A DNA stretch of 64,000 nt from Actinomycetota bacterium (lineage in GTDB: Bacteria; Actinomycetota; Actinomycetes; S36-B12; CAIYMF01): the NCBI GenBank assembly GCA_009697815.1, contig WLRQ01000003.1:1-64000 (forward strand). The letters run 5' to 3'. Below, piece after piece: positions 1 to 7,954 of this stretch. A program made the translations under genes and the position numbers. The notes beneath the pieces are model-generated. The model was not told the DNA's origin and did not search any database. It saw only the letters and a list, made by a program, of their open reading frames with translations. The stretch's first letter is position 1, and every line of letters starts with the position of its first letter.

Positions 1-2
1 AG

Positions 3-2342
3 TTCAGCACGTGGCAGTTGCGCAACCCGAGCTCGATCACCGGGCTTGCTGACCTGCTCTCTGGAACCCCCGGCTGGACGAAGTACTCCTCGATCACGCC
101 CGGCTCGACCACGTGGTCCGGCGGCAACGTCCTCCTCGGTGGGGCGGGCAACGACCAGATCGCCCTCAACGGGGGTGAGAATGTCGCCAGCGGAAGCACA
201 GCGCTGCGTACCTGCATCAAGGTCACGCATCTCGGGTCGGCATTCACCACCAACTCGGACACCCCGTGCGCCGGCGGACGCGGATACTCCAACATGTCGC
301 TGCTCGCGGCCTTCATGGACGCCGGCACACTGTCGCCGGCCGACCTCCAGTCGGTTCGCGAGCTCGCGTCGACCTCGTCGCCGGTCACCTCGGTGGTCGC
401 GACGGGCACGGCGGTCACCTACACCGCGGCCAACACCTTCGTCGTGGGCGACTCCGTGACCGTCTCGGGTCTCAACCTTGCTGCCTACAACATCACGAAC
501 GCGATCGTCACCGCGGCGACCGCGACCACGTTCACCATCGCGAGCCGTGCTGCGATCATCGTGGCGACGCCCACGACAACTGGCGTGGTGCTGGCCACCG
601 ACACCCTGGTCCTGCCGGGTGCGGAGATCACCTACACGATCGTGCCGGTGAGCCCGCTGCCTGCGGGCATCACCACGGGTGTGCGGATCACGGGCCCGAC
701 TGGGCTGATCGACACGGTCTACGACATGCAGATGGTCAGCTTCGCCGGTGCTGCCGCGAAGCCCCTGATTGCGACGGGCGCCAACCTCTCTGCGCTCACA
801 GCGTCCTCAGGCACCCTCTCGCCGGCCTTCGCCAGTGGGACGTACGCCTACCAGGTGGGCGTGCCTGGCGGCACCAACTCCGTCACCGTCACCCCGACCG
901 CCGCCAATGCCGGCTCGACCATTCTGGTCAACGGTGTCGCGGTTCCCACGGGAACCAGGTCTGGGGGGATCACGCTCACGGCAGGCGCTGCCACCGTTGT
1001 CACGATCGTGGTGACCGCGCCTGATCTGAGGACGACAGCGACGTACACGCTCACCATCGCTCAGGCGGGGTTGACCCCGGCCTTGAGTGTGCCTGTCGGC
1101 ACCGCTGACGGGTTCACGGTGAACGTGACGAACTACAACGCCAACTACTCCTTCACCGAGGTGAGTTCACCCGGTGTGCTCGTGGCTGGCGCGGTGAACG
1201 GCTCGACCCTGCCGCTGACGATCTCCGGACTCACACCGGGCCAGTCTGCGACGGTCGTTGTCACGACAACTCGGCCTAGTTACACCACCGGCACGACATC
1301 GGTGACGGTCGTCGCCGGGCTCGCCGGGCTGACACCCACGTTCTCCACCCCGGTCGCCACGGCCGCCGGGTTTACGGTGAACGTGACCAACTACAACGCC
1401 AACTACACCTTTACCCCCACCACGACCGCTGGGGTGGTCACCCCAGGCACGGTGAACGGCTCGACCCTGCCGCTGACAGTTACCGGCCTCAGCACCGCTC
1501 AGTCGGCTACGGTCACCGTGGCGGTTACCCGTGCCGGCGGCTACCGCGACGCCACGGCAAGTGTGACGGCGACCGCGACCCAGCTCGGATTGGCGCCGAC
1601 GCTCTCGAGCGCGGTGTCAACGGCGAACGGATTCACCACGAGCATCACCAACTACGACCCCCTCTATACCTTCACCTGCACGAGCACGTCGGGGTCGTGC
1701 GCGCTCGGAACTGTGTCGGGTGCGACGCGACCGCTCACCATCACTGGGCTCAGCGCGGGGCAGTCCGCCACGATCACGGTCACGACGACCCGCACGGGCT
1801 ACGCCAACGGTGTCACGACATTGCTCGGCACTGCCGCCGCGCTCAACCCGACGTTCTCCACACCGGTGGGGACAACAACCGGGTTCACGGTGAACGTGAC
1901 TAACTACAACGCCTCCTATACCTTCACGTGCACGACGACAGCGGGAGCGTGCGCACTAGGGACGGCGTCGGGCTCGACGAGGCCCCTCACCGTCACGGGG
2001 CTCACCGCCGGGCAGTCGGCGACCATCACGGTGGGAACCACTCGGACTGGCTACGCCGCCGGGTCCGCACAGGTGACGGCGGCGGCGTTGTTCGCTGCGC
2101 GAATCACAACCCGCTCCACACCGGTGCGTGCCAGCACTTCTCTCACGGTCAACATCACCAACTACGACGCGACCTTCACCTACACGATCACCGCGTCGAG
2201 CGGGACGGTGACGCGCGGCACGGCCGTCGGGTCCACGCTTCCCATCTCGGTGACGGGCCTCACCCGCAATCGCACCACGACGGTGACGATCGTGACCAGT
2301 AAGACTGGCTACGCGTCGAGCACCATCTCGTTCACGGCGTAA
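3..2342 (+). CDS. 3' part of a large secreted repeat protein with an RTX-like motif (5' end outside window)
   Basis: The frame is open from the window edge, so the start is missing; an in-frame TTG at 18 is probably internal. The first part has one RTX-like calcium-binding nonapeptide (GGAGNDQIA), followed by a segment ending in LSPADLQSVREL, which from memory resembles the module after RTX repeats in bacterial haem-peroxidase/haemolysin proteins. Next comes a cadherin-like beta-sandwich (about residues 255-350 counted from the TTG), then five degenerate copies of a domain of about 84 residues sharing GFTVNVTNYNANYTF and GLTAGQSATITV. There is no sortase motif and no C-terminal membrane segment, so the protein is probably secreted or held elsewhere. 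Composition is rich in Thr, Gly, Ala and Val. It is likely a surface or adhesive protein; the catalytic part, if any, lies upstream. Confidence 0.75.
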   Translation, partial: FSTWQLRNPSSITGLADLLSGTPGWTKYSSITPGSTTWSGGNVLLGGAGNDQIALNGGENVASGSTALRTCIKVTHLGSAFTTNSDTPCAGGRGYSNMSLLAAFMDAGTLSPADLQSVRELASTSSPVTSVVATGTAVTYTAANTFVVGDSVTVSGLNLAAYNITNAIVTAATATTFTIASRAAIIVATPTTTGVVLATDTLVLPGAEITYTIVPVSPLPAGITTGVRITGPTGLIDTVYDMQMVSFAGAAAKPLIATGANLSALTASSGTLSPAFASGTYAYQVGVPGGTNSVTVTPTAANAGSTILVNGVAVPTGTRSGGITLTAGAATVVTIVVTAPDLRTTATYTLTIAQAGLTPALSVPVGTADGFTVNVTNYNANYSFTEVSSPGVLVAGAVNGSTLPLTISGLTPGQSATVVVTTTRPSYTTGTTSVTVVAGLAGLTPTFSTPVATAAGFTVNVTNYNANYTFTPTTTAGVVTPGTVNGSTLPLTVTGLSTAQSATVTVAVTRAGGYRDATASVTATATQLGLAPTLSSAVSTANGFTTSITNYDPLYTFTCTSTSGSCALGTVSGATRPLTITGLSAGQSATITVTTTRTGYANGVTTLLGTAAALNPTFSTPVGTTTGFTVNVTNYNASYTFTCTTTAGACALGTASGSTRPLTVTGLTAGQSATITVGTTRTGYAAGSAQVTAAALFAARITTRSTPVRASTSLTVNITNYDATFTYTITASSGTVTRGTAVGSTLPISVTGLTRNRTTTVTIVTSKTGYASSTISFTA
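1068..2339 (+). repeat. five tandem beta-domain repeats of about 250 bp in the secreted protein
   Basis: Five units start near 1068, 1326, 1587, 1842 and 2091. Each begins with a variant of GLTPTFSTPV and carries TNYN(A)NYTFT near its middle and SATITVTTTRTGY near its end. Copies 1, 2 and 4 are closest; copy 5 is the most diverged. Units 3 and 4 carry a Cys pair (TFTC...CALG) absent from the others. The pattern fits tandem duplication and drift. Confidence 0.8.
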
Positions 2343-2349
2343 CGCGACA

Positions 2350-2374
2350 TGCACCAGCCGGTGCGGCTAGTGCA
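2350..2374. terminator. hairpin between convergent genes
   Basis: TGCACCAGCCG pairs with CGGCTAGTGCA across a 3-base loop (11 bp with one G-T wobble). It lies between the stop of the repeat protein and the stop of the VOC gene and covers the latter, so it can serve both directions. It has no clear U tract. Confidence 0.5.
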
Positions 2375-2834
2375 TCGGATGTGACGCGCACAGGGCCGTG
2401 AGGATGAGGTCGTCCTTGGGCTCGATGAGCTCGACCGTCACGCCGTCGGGGTCACGCACGTAGACCATCTTCGTGTCACCCACGAGCTTGGTCTGCCGGG
2501 TGTGGAACACCACCCCGCGTGCGGTCATATCCGCGACCGTGCGGTCAAGGTCGTCGACGGTGACGCAGATGTGGGCGGCCCCGGCATCACAGTTGCGCAG
2601 TTGGTAGCGCTCGCCGACTGGATTGCGGTAGCACAGCAGCTCGATGAGGATGTTCGAGCCGACGAGCAGGGCGACGTCGAGCTCGGTCTCGGGAAGGTCG
2701 GTCTGCAGCGAGATCCTCTCCCCGTCGAGGGAGGAACGGCCGATCTCCCGCAGACCAAGGTTGGTGGAGTACCACGCGGCCGAGCGGTCCAGGTCGGATA
2801 CGGTCAGGCCGATGTGGTGGACTTCGTTGCTCAT
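2367..2834 (-). CDS. VOC (glyoxalase/bleomycin-resistance/dioxygenase) family protein
   Basis: The 155-residue protein has the two beta-alpha-beta-beta-beta modules of the vicinal-oxygen-chelate fold. It opens with VHHIGLTVSDLDRSAAWY, and the second module starts at AAHICVTVDDLDRT. Candidate metal ligands are the His of HHIGLTV, the Glu of ILIELL, the His of AAHICV and the Glu of VTVELIEP, the usual H/E/H/E spacing. The length fits a single-domain lyase, isomerase or dioxygenase, but the substrate cannot be named; methylmalonyl-CoA epimerase-like and glyoxalase-like members look alike at this level. It stands alone. Confidence 0.8.
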   Translation of the reverse strand: MSNEVHHIGLTVSDLDRSAAWYSTNLGLREIGRSSLDGERISLQTDLPETELDVALLVGSNILIELLCYRNPVGERYQLRNCDAGAAHICVTVDDLDRTVADMTARGVVFHTRQTKLVGDTKMVYVRDPDGVTVELIEPKDDLILTALCASHPMH

Positions 2835-3091
2835 GGGGCAGTGCCTCTCGTAGAGGTGGTGCCGGGATGTTTCGCTACATCATGGCGCGCAGTCGCCGGT
2901 CGCGTAAGGGCCTGTGGCGTGGGGCAGAGGGCCCGAGGATGCCTCCGCGACCGCGACGGTGGTGGCCGCGAGGAGATGATCAGCGGCGCTGAGTCAGCCG
3001 CTGGAGGCTGGTATGTCGTCGCTCTTGGGGGTGCAGGTAGGTTTGCGGCTCGAGCTACGTGCCGCTAGTACAGAGATGAGTGGAGTTCTTC

Positions 3092-3418
3092 ATGTCCGTC
3101 ATGGTTGCCCGTTACACCGGGGTCACAGACATCGTCGCCTATCAGGCCGCCGTTGCGCGGCACGAGGCGGCACATGCCGCCATCTGTCCGCCGCGAAGCC
3201 CCTGCCGGATTGAGTCCACAGTGCGACGCCTGCAGAGCGTGGAAGACCCCACCGTGGTCCTCATGATCATCGATGGTGGCACGCCCGAGGCGTGGGCCGC
3301 CTACATGGCCTGCCAACACGCCGAGGCTCACCGCAAGGTCGATCAAGGGCTCGATGAGCATTCCGACCCGGCGACTGTCGAGACCTACACCGAGGTGTCG
3401 TCCGGCACCTACACGTAG
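3092..3418 (+). CDS. small conserved-type hypothetical protein
   Basis: The product is 108 residues. The ATG at 3092 (MSVMVARYTG) is preceded by a purine-rich GAGTGGAG; an upstream in-frame GTG at 3080 would add four residues. It has several His and Cys residues (ARHEAAHAAICPP, MACQHAEAHRK) and no signal peptide or membrane segment. Size and the VTDIVAYQAAVARHE / TVVLMIIDGG pattern would suit a ferredoxin-like alpha/beta barrel such as its convergent neighbour, but I do not recognise the family. Function unknown. Confidence 0.55.
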   Translation: MSVMVARYTGVTDIVAYQAAVARHEAAHAAICPPRSPCRIESTVRRLQSVEDPTVVLMIIDGGTPEAWAAYMACQHAEAHRKVDQGLDEHSDPATVETYTEVSSGTYT

Positions 3419-3470
3419 CCGCCCTTGGCCCTCGCCTTGGAGGGAGCCATCAAGTGGAACGTCACGTACG

Positions 3471-3499
3471 GCCGGAGCCCCGCTCTCAGGGGCCCCGGC
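3471..3499. terminator. convergent terminator hairpin
   Basis: GCCGGAGCCCC and GGGGCCCCGGC form an 11-bp stem with one mismatch around a 7-base loop, between a plus-strand gene ending at 3418 and a minus-strand gene ending at 3521. Confidence 0.6.
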
Positions 3500-3520
3500 T
3501 CGTTGACGCGTGAACGAGAC

Positions 3521-4156
3521 CTAGGAGCCTTCGCCGCGGAACAGGTGGAGCACCCGGTGCTCGACCCGCTCGAGCGGGCTGGTGATCAACGGCTCGACGG
3601 CTGCGGCGAACGCCGCCGAGGCCGGCAGGCTCATCACGGAGTCGGCGGTGGCCTTGTCGGAGTAGAGCCCGAAACCGCGCACCAGGCCTGATCCGCGATC
3701 GACACTCGAGAGCAGCACCCAGGTGCCGGAGACGTTGGTCTTCACGTACTCGAGGAAGTCGTCGTAGGCGGCGAGGACCTCGTCGACCTCGCCGAAGCGT
3801 GCGTGCAGCGTGATCTCGGCGACGGTGAGCTGGGCGCCTTCGACCTTGGCTCCGTCGCCGAAGAAGATGTGGTGGACATCGAACTCGAGCCGCTCAGTCG
3901 GGCCCGTGAGGTGGGGTTCTGCGGCAGTCATGAAGTTCGAGAAGAACGGGACGTTGGTGAAGCCCTCGGGCACGTTGGCGTGTTCGTAGAGCCCGATACC
4001 GCGCAGCATTCCGGTGGTGGGATCTGAGACGACCAGGATCATCCGGGTGTCGGCGACATCGTGCTCGATCGTCTCCACCATGGTGGTGTAGGCATCGTTC
4101 AACTGATCGAAGTGGCCCGGCTTGGCGTGCATGGTGAGCTCGAGAATGGTGGACAC
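3521..4156 (-). CDS. tandem dimeric alpha/beta-barrel (ABM-like) protein
   Basis: The 211-residue protein is two copies of one domain of about 100 residues. Copy 1 begins ILELTMHAKPGHFDQLNDAY and copy 2 begins VAEITLHARFGEVDEVLAAY; both continue through LVRGFGLY-type strands and close with PHLTGPTERLEF or PLITSPLERVEH. This matches the ferredoxin-like fold of the antibiotic-biosynthesis-monooxygenase superfamily fused head to tail, so the protein could form its barrel within one chain. The GTG at 4156 is chosen because AGGGGA lies four bases upstream and the domain starts at once; the frame extends to 4282 without further support. Substrate unknown. Confidence 0.65.
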   Translation of the reverse strand: MSTILELTMHAKPGHFDQLNDAYTTMVETIEHDVADTRMILVVSDPTTGMLRGIGLYEHANVPEGFTNVPFFSNFMTAAEPHLTGPTERLEFDVHHIFFGDGAKVEGAQLTVAEITLHARFGEVDEVLAAYDDFLEYVKTNVSGTWVLLSSVDRGSGLVRGFGLYSDKATADSVMSLPASAAFAAAVEPLITSPLERVEHRVLHLFRGEGS

Positions 4157-4329
4157 GGAATCCCCTGAAGATTGAATCGGCGCAAGTCGCAGAGCGATTC
4201 TGCCTGATGGCGAGATGACCGGATGCGCGGGGCTCGATCCCTGGCCTTCGTCGGGATGGGCCCCGACACCCCTGACCCTCACAAGTCTCGCTCTGGCCAG
4301 CGGGGGTGCCGGTACGTCATCATGGCGGC

Positions 4330-4785
4330 ATGAGCCTCACTGACACCGGCGTATCACACGAGCAGACCGCCAGCCGTGCCTCCCGCCGCACCCGCCGCAT
4401 GGTGATCGTGGGCGCGCTCGCGATCGTTCTGGTTGCCGGGTTGGTGCTCGTGGGCGCCAAGACCAACGGCGCGAGGTCGGGTGCGCTTGTTGCCGGGACT
4501 ATGTCCTGTTCCCCCAGTGGCTCGACCACGTCCGTGACCTTGAAGTGGAAGGACGACGTGGATAGAAGCGCAGGAGCACCAAATGCCGGCACGTTCACCG
4601 TCACGCCAACTACTGGCGACGCCAGCGCTCAGTCCGGTATTGCCGGGAAAGTGGCGAGCGATGAGTACTCCGTCAGTTTCACGGGCACGCGTAAATTTTC
4701 GTGGGCTTTCTCCGTCAGTTTCACGGGATCCGCCCCTCGCTCCTCGGCCATTGTTTACGTCGCAACTTTCTCCTGCCCCGCCTAA
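4330..4785 (+). CDS. single-pass membrane-anchored exported protein, unknown
   Basis: The 151-residue product has a basic cytoplasmic N-terminus (RASRRTRRM), one transmembrane segment or uncleaved signal at about residues 24-44 (IVGALAIVLVAGLVLVG), and an extracytoplasmic beta-rich domain with two Cys (TMSCSPSGS and ATFSCPA) near its ends that could form a disulphide. The ATG at 4330 is preferred over an in-frame start at 4306. A strong terminator lies downstream. No family recognised. Confidence 0.6.
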   Translation: MSLTDTGVSHEQTASRASRRTRRMVIVGALAIVLVAGLVLVGAKTNGARSGALVAGTMSCSPSGSTTSVTLKWKDDVDRSAGAPNAGTFTVTPTTGDASAQSGIAGKVASDEYSVSFTGTRKFSWAFSVSFTGSAPRSSAIVYVATFSCPA

Positions 4786-4941
4786 TCACCCCGATCGGGA
4801 CTGCACCACCATTAGCCAGGTCGTGACAGTCTGATCCGCGCCACGCTTGCGGCCGCGACCCCAGGCGTGCCTTACCGGCTCTGACCTTCGACGAAGCCTG
4901 CCCTGAGGGGCTCGGGCCACCGTCGGATCTCACCGCGGAAA

Positions 4942-4982
4942 GCAACGAACCCCGAGGTCTCGGGAACCTCGGGGTTCGTTGC
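4942..4982. terminator. strong bidirectional intrinsic terminator
   Basis: GCAACGAACCCCGAGGT and its exact complement form a perfect 17-bp stem with a 7-base loop, between the convergent exported protein and rhodopsin genes. It is the longest perfect stem noticed in the window. Confidence 0.85.
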
Positions 4983-5068
4983 GGACCGGCGCCCTCTCCG
5001 GGAGGTGAGCGCGACGGGGTCGGGTGCGGTGGCTGGGCAACCGCGTCGGTGCTGCGTCAGAGAGTTGG

Positions 5069-5887
5069 CTAAGCGGCGGTGCGCGCGCTGGCGGGCTCGT
5101 CCTCGAACTCATCAGCGGCGAAGGCCGGGTTATCGTCAGCGCTCTTCATGCGCGCAATCTTGTAGATGACCAAGCCGTAGAGACACTTGGCGAGGACGTC
5201 TGCAACGGAGTAGCCGACCTGTCGGGCGACGAAGGCGTCGGAACCGTCAAGCCCGAACACCGGGAAGAGGAACGAGATCGGGTAGACGCCCCACGTCGCG
5301 ATGAGGAGTAGGCGGAGACGTCCGACGGTTGCTGAGACCTCGGGCGACTGGCGGTCCAAGGACTTGGTGAGCTGCACGAACAGGACGTAGAGGATGAACA
5401 GGAACGGGATCGTCGAGAGAGCACCCCAGATCATCTTTGGAGCCGTGTCGGCGGCGATCTCACCCGGGTAGCCCAGCACGATCATCAGAGCCGAGGCTGG
5501 GATCAGCTTGTTGAGCAGGGAGGCGCGCGTCACCTTCGGGAGGGCCAGCACCGCGACGGTCTCCAGGAGTAGCAGCGGCACTGTGAGGAGCCAGTCGACG
5601 TAGCGGTAAGCCTCGTTGAATCCCATGGGGGACAGGGCGTAGTCGCCTCCGAGCGTCGTCGGGAGGTAGGCCTCATTGAATGAGTTGAAGATGCGGATGT
5701 AGTGGTAGGCCGCGATGCCGCAGACCATGGCCGAGATGACGAGCGCCTGGCGATAGCGAGGAAGAACGCGACCCTGCGAGACAAGCAGGAAGATCGAGGT
5801 GAACAGCATGGATGCGAGGGCGAAGGAGAAGACGTTATAGACCGTCTGATACTGCCCGTGCGTAAGAGAAGTGATGGCGGAAGACAC
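5069..5887 (-). CDS. light-driven proton-pump rhodopsin, proteorhodopsin/xanthorhodopsin type
   Basis: The seven-helix retinal protein has 272 residues. Helix C reads RYVDWLLTVPLLLLE, giving the DTE triad of outward proton pumps: D98 counter-ion, T102, and E109 proton donor. L106 is the green-absorbing choice at the spectral-tuning site. K234 in ADVLAKCLYG is the retinal Schiff-base lysine, and H62 (YHYIRIF) matches the His that pairs with the counter-ion. Helix E has WGALSTIPF with G155 where xanthorhodopsins keep a small residue that opens the carotenoid site. The C-terminal tail is acidic. The GTG at 5887 has GGAG six bases upstream; the frame continues to 6220 only through the island boundary. 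No carotenoid or retinal gene (crt, blh) is in the window. Confidence 0.93.
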   Translation of the reverse strand: MSSAITSLTHGQYQTVYNVFSFALASMLFTSIFLLVSQGRVLPRYRQALVISAMVCGIAAYHYIRIFNSFNEAYLPTTLGGDYALSPMGFNEAYRYVDWLLTVPLLLLETVAVLALPKVTRASLLNKLIPASALMIVLGYPGEIAADTAPKMIWGALSTIPFLFILYVLFVQLTKSLDRQSPEVSATVGRLRLLLIATWGVYPISFLFPVFGLDGSDAFVARQVGYSVADVLAKCLYGLVIYKIARMKSADDNPAFAADEFEDEPASARTAA

Positions 5888-5965
5888 AGTGGCTCCAGTG
5901 GAATCGCACGTGGATTGCCGTCGTCTCCCGGAACGGCGGACCTCGGCGCGGACCGAGGCGCGACC

Positions 5966-5994
5966 ATAGTGTTGGCAGTGGGAGAACCTTGCAA
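5966..5994 (-). promoter_or_regulatory. candidate rhodopsin promoter
   Basis: On the minus strand, TTGCAA (5989-5994) is followed after exactly 17 bases by CACTAT (5966-5971), about 80 bases before the GTG. The leader contains a CCTCGG/CCGAGG hairpin (5941-5956). It is a match by eye to sigma70-type boxes. Confidence 0.35.
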
Positions 5995-6133
5995 CTTGAA
6001 CACGGCTTGGCGTGTTTGGCGGTGCGGGCATCGAAGTGTGAGTAGAACGCTGGATCGGGCCCACTGCAGTGGTTCCGCCACGTCGCGCACCGAGGACACT
6101 GCGTGGCTCGGGGCGGGCGCATGCGGAGGTCAT

Positions 6134-6182
6134 AGCCTGAGAGAGTGCGCCCGGAGGGACTCGAACCCCCAACCAGCCGGGT
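6134..6182 (-). repeat. distal attachment-site-like copy (orphan tRNA-Arg 3' half)
   Basis: All 49 bases are identical to 10511-10559. It holds the T arm, the acceptor 3' strand and part of the anticodon arm of tRNA-Arg, then diverges at 6183 within the anticodon loop, so it cannot encode a tRNA. Confidence 0.85.
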
Positions 6183-6411
6183 GCAGAAGTGCGTCCCACA
6201 GGGACTCGTTTCGTGTTCATGTTGGGACCTGGAGTCCGGGGGAGTGCCGGACTGAACCGGACGGTGACACCTCTTATGCCGTCAACTGTGCCGTCAGAAT
6301 CGCGCCCCAGTCTGCCCGGGGCTCATTCGCTTGCAGCGTTCAGGCTGCAACGCACGCAACCAGTGCCGCCGTCGGTTGAGTCGGCGCCGCGTGGGTCGCT
6401 TCGTGCGTGGA

Positions 6412-6583
6412 GATCATCGCGCTCGTGCTGTCCGGGCTGGCGCTCGTTCCAGCCGGAGTAGGCGGCCTGCTTCACGATGGAATCGATGTTGCGGACGAGT
6501 ACTTTTTCCAACAGCGGGGTTCCGTCAGGCTTGAACTCATCGACGATCTGGGTGAGGGCACCGATGTTCGGGTCGAGAAGGAA
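6412..6583 (-). pseudogene. hsdR: remnant of type I restriction endonuclease subunit HsdR (C-terminal fragment)
   Basis: About 57 codons read IVDEFKPDGTPLLEKV, then NIDSIVKQAAYSGWNE and RQPGQHE. From memory this is the conserved C-terminal stretch of HsdR (RPDGT..., D-I-D-x-IV, F/YSGW...). The frame runs on in both directions (6323-6631) without further similarity, and full HsdR proteins exceed 900 residues. No hsdM or hsdS was seen. The fragment lies just inside the distal repeat of the island. Confidence 0.55.
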
Positions 6584-6722
6584 CTCCCGCCTCGTCCCGT
6601 GGCTAGGGCGTGACGTCCATCTCGAGTGCACTGGGTGTGAGCCGAGCCAGCGTGAACCGACTGCTCGCTGGTGGCCGTCCCGAGTAGACCTAGTCAGTGG
6701 CCGGGGGCGGGACGACTGTCGA

Positions 6723-7304
6723 TCACCGGGCCTGCGTGGAGATCGGCTTCAGGAAGAACAGACACGAATCGGGGTCGTAGTGGTCCACTGTCGCAACGAA
6801 GTGGAACAAATCGTCGACTCCGACGTAGGGGATGTCGAGATTGGGGAAGTTCAAGTCGAAGAGGTTCACGTCGTCGTACTTGAACAGTGGACCCGTGCCA
6901 GACGATGATCCCTTGTCCCCAGGGGCGATCCCGATGTCGTAACGCGTCGTGTAGTCCTCATGGTTCGTCATCGCCAAGATGCTGCCGTTGAACTCGATGG
7001 TGCGTCCTTCGTACTTGGCAGCGAACGCGACAAGGGAGTACTCGCATTCGCCACCAATTAGCGCGGCCGCGAATTCCTTGTTGTTCTTCGCGTTGATTTC
7101 TTGCTCTGCCGTCGCGGAGGGGGGCGCATACGTCTGGGACGTCTGCGCCTGGCTCGGCTCCTGCGAGGGTGGCGGGCTCGACTGGGTTGGCTGCGCTGCC
7201 GAAGGGGTTGACTGCACCGTCGGCGCGATCGACTCTGGGCTGCTGGCGCAGCCTGCAAGCAGAGCTGCAAGTGCCAGCGTCGGGGCGAGTATTCCGGTCC
7301 GCAT
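6723..7304 (-). CDS. DUF4839-type lipoprotein
   Basis: The 193-residue protein starts with a lipoprotein signal peptide ending in the lipobox LLAGC (Cys about residue 19). A low-complexity Ser/Pro/Gln/Thr linker follows (about residues 20-65), then a domain with the signature YEGRTIEFNGSILAMTNHED, a YDIGIAPGD strand and a C-terminal FFLKPISTQAR. That pattern matches my recollection of DUF4839, common as a small exported domain in Gram-positive bacteria and their mobile elements; its function is unknown. The ATG at 7304 sits in a short leader with GGAGG-like purines. It is inside the tRNA-Arg island. Confidence 0.7.
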   Translation of the reverse strand: MRTGILAPTLALAALLAGCASSPESIAPTVQSTPSAAQPTQSSPPPSQEPSQAQTSQTYAPPSATAEQEINAKNNKEFAAALIGGECEYSLVAFAAKYEGRTIEFNGSILAMTNHEDYTTRYDIGIAPGDKGSSSGTGPLFKYDDVNLFDLNFPNLDIPYVGVDDLFHFVATVDHYDPDSCLFFLKPISTQAR

Positions 7305-7954
7305 CGTCGCCTCCTCTGGTGATCACTACATTTTGGCAGTGTGCGGCTCCGGATGGTCACTTGAAGCACCCTCCTGGACGATCGCCGCTCCTGCACTCGC
7401 GCGCATTCCACCGCTTGCGCATGGAAGGAGTCCAAGGCCGCCCGTGTTCCTCGGCTGAGTCGACTCCCCTCTATCGCGACGCGGTAAGGCAGGGCTCGGC
7501 CACGACCGCGGATCACGTCCGCCAAGGAGTCACCTGCGCGGCTCTCCCTAGTCGTCCTGCCACGGCTTCGGCTCGGAGGCTAGAAACAGGAAGTGGTTCG
7601 GGGTTGCGCGCTCGATCCAGAACTAGTGGGCATCGGGCCCCTGCGACTCAATGACTGTCTTCGCCTCCGCCTCGCTCCACGGCAGACACCTCCAGATGGC
7701 ACACCGGGCACGCGAGGGACCTAATCGTTCCACCGGCAGGAGGCCGGGACTCGGCTCGGCTCGGAGGAGGGCGGGACACCTCGTCTGGAGGTAAACCCAG
7801 GTCGATGCCGAGCTTGGACAGAGGCTGGCAGGGCGCCACAGGCCGATCGGCGGCGGAGATACCGCCAGGAACACTCGATGCGCGGATCTTCTTCACGAGG
7901 GGATCCACATTCGACCATGCGCGGTTCCCTCCCTGGCGTGCCTTGGCAGGGGGG
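7305..7954. other. 650-bp island segment without a supportable gene
   Basis: Short overlapping open frames occur on the minus strand (about 7623-7918), one with a CPVCHLEV motif, but none has a convincing start, homology or consistent codon pattern. It is probably decayed island DNA plus the leader of the lipoprotein gene. Confidence 0.4.

Noticed and set aside
2871-2996. 41-codon basic ORF between the VOC gene and the small hypothetical gene
   Set aside because: Arg/Trp-rich low-complexity content typical of GC-rich noncoding DNA and no convincing ribosome binding site.
6134-6210. Second tRNA-Arg gene
   Set aside because: Only the 3' half is present; the 5' acceptor, D arm and half of the anticodon arm are missing.
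7648-7908. Open frame on the minus strand with a CPVCHLEV motif
   Set aside because: Overlapping frames of similar length, no ribosome binding site and no recognisable domain; probably chance in decayed island DNA.
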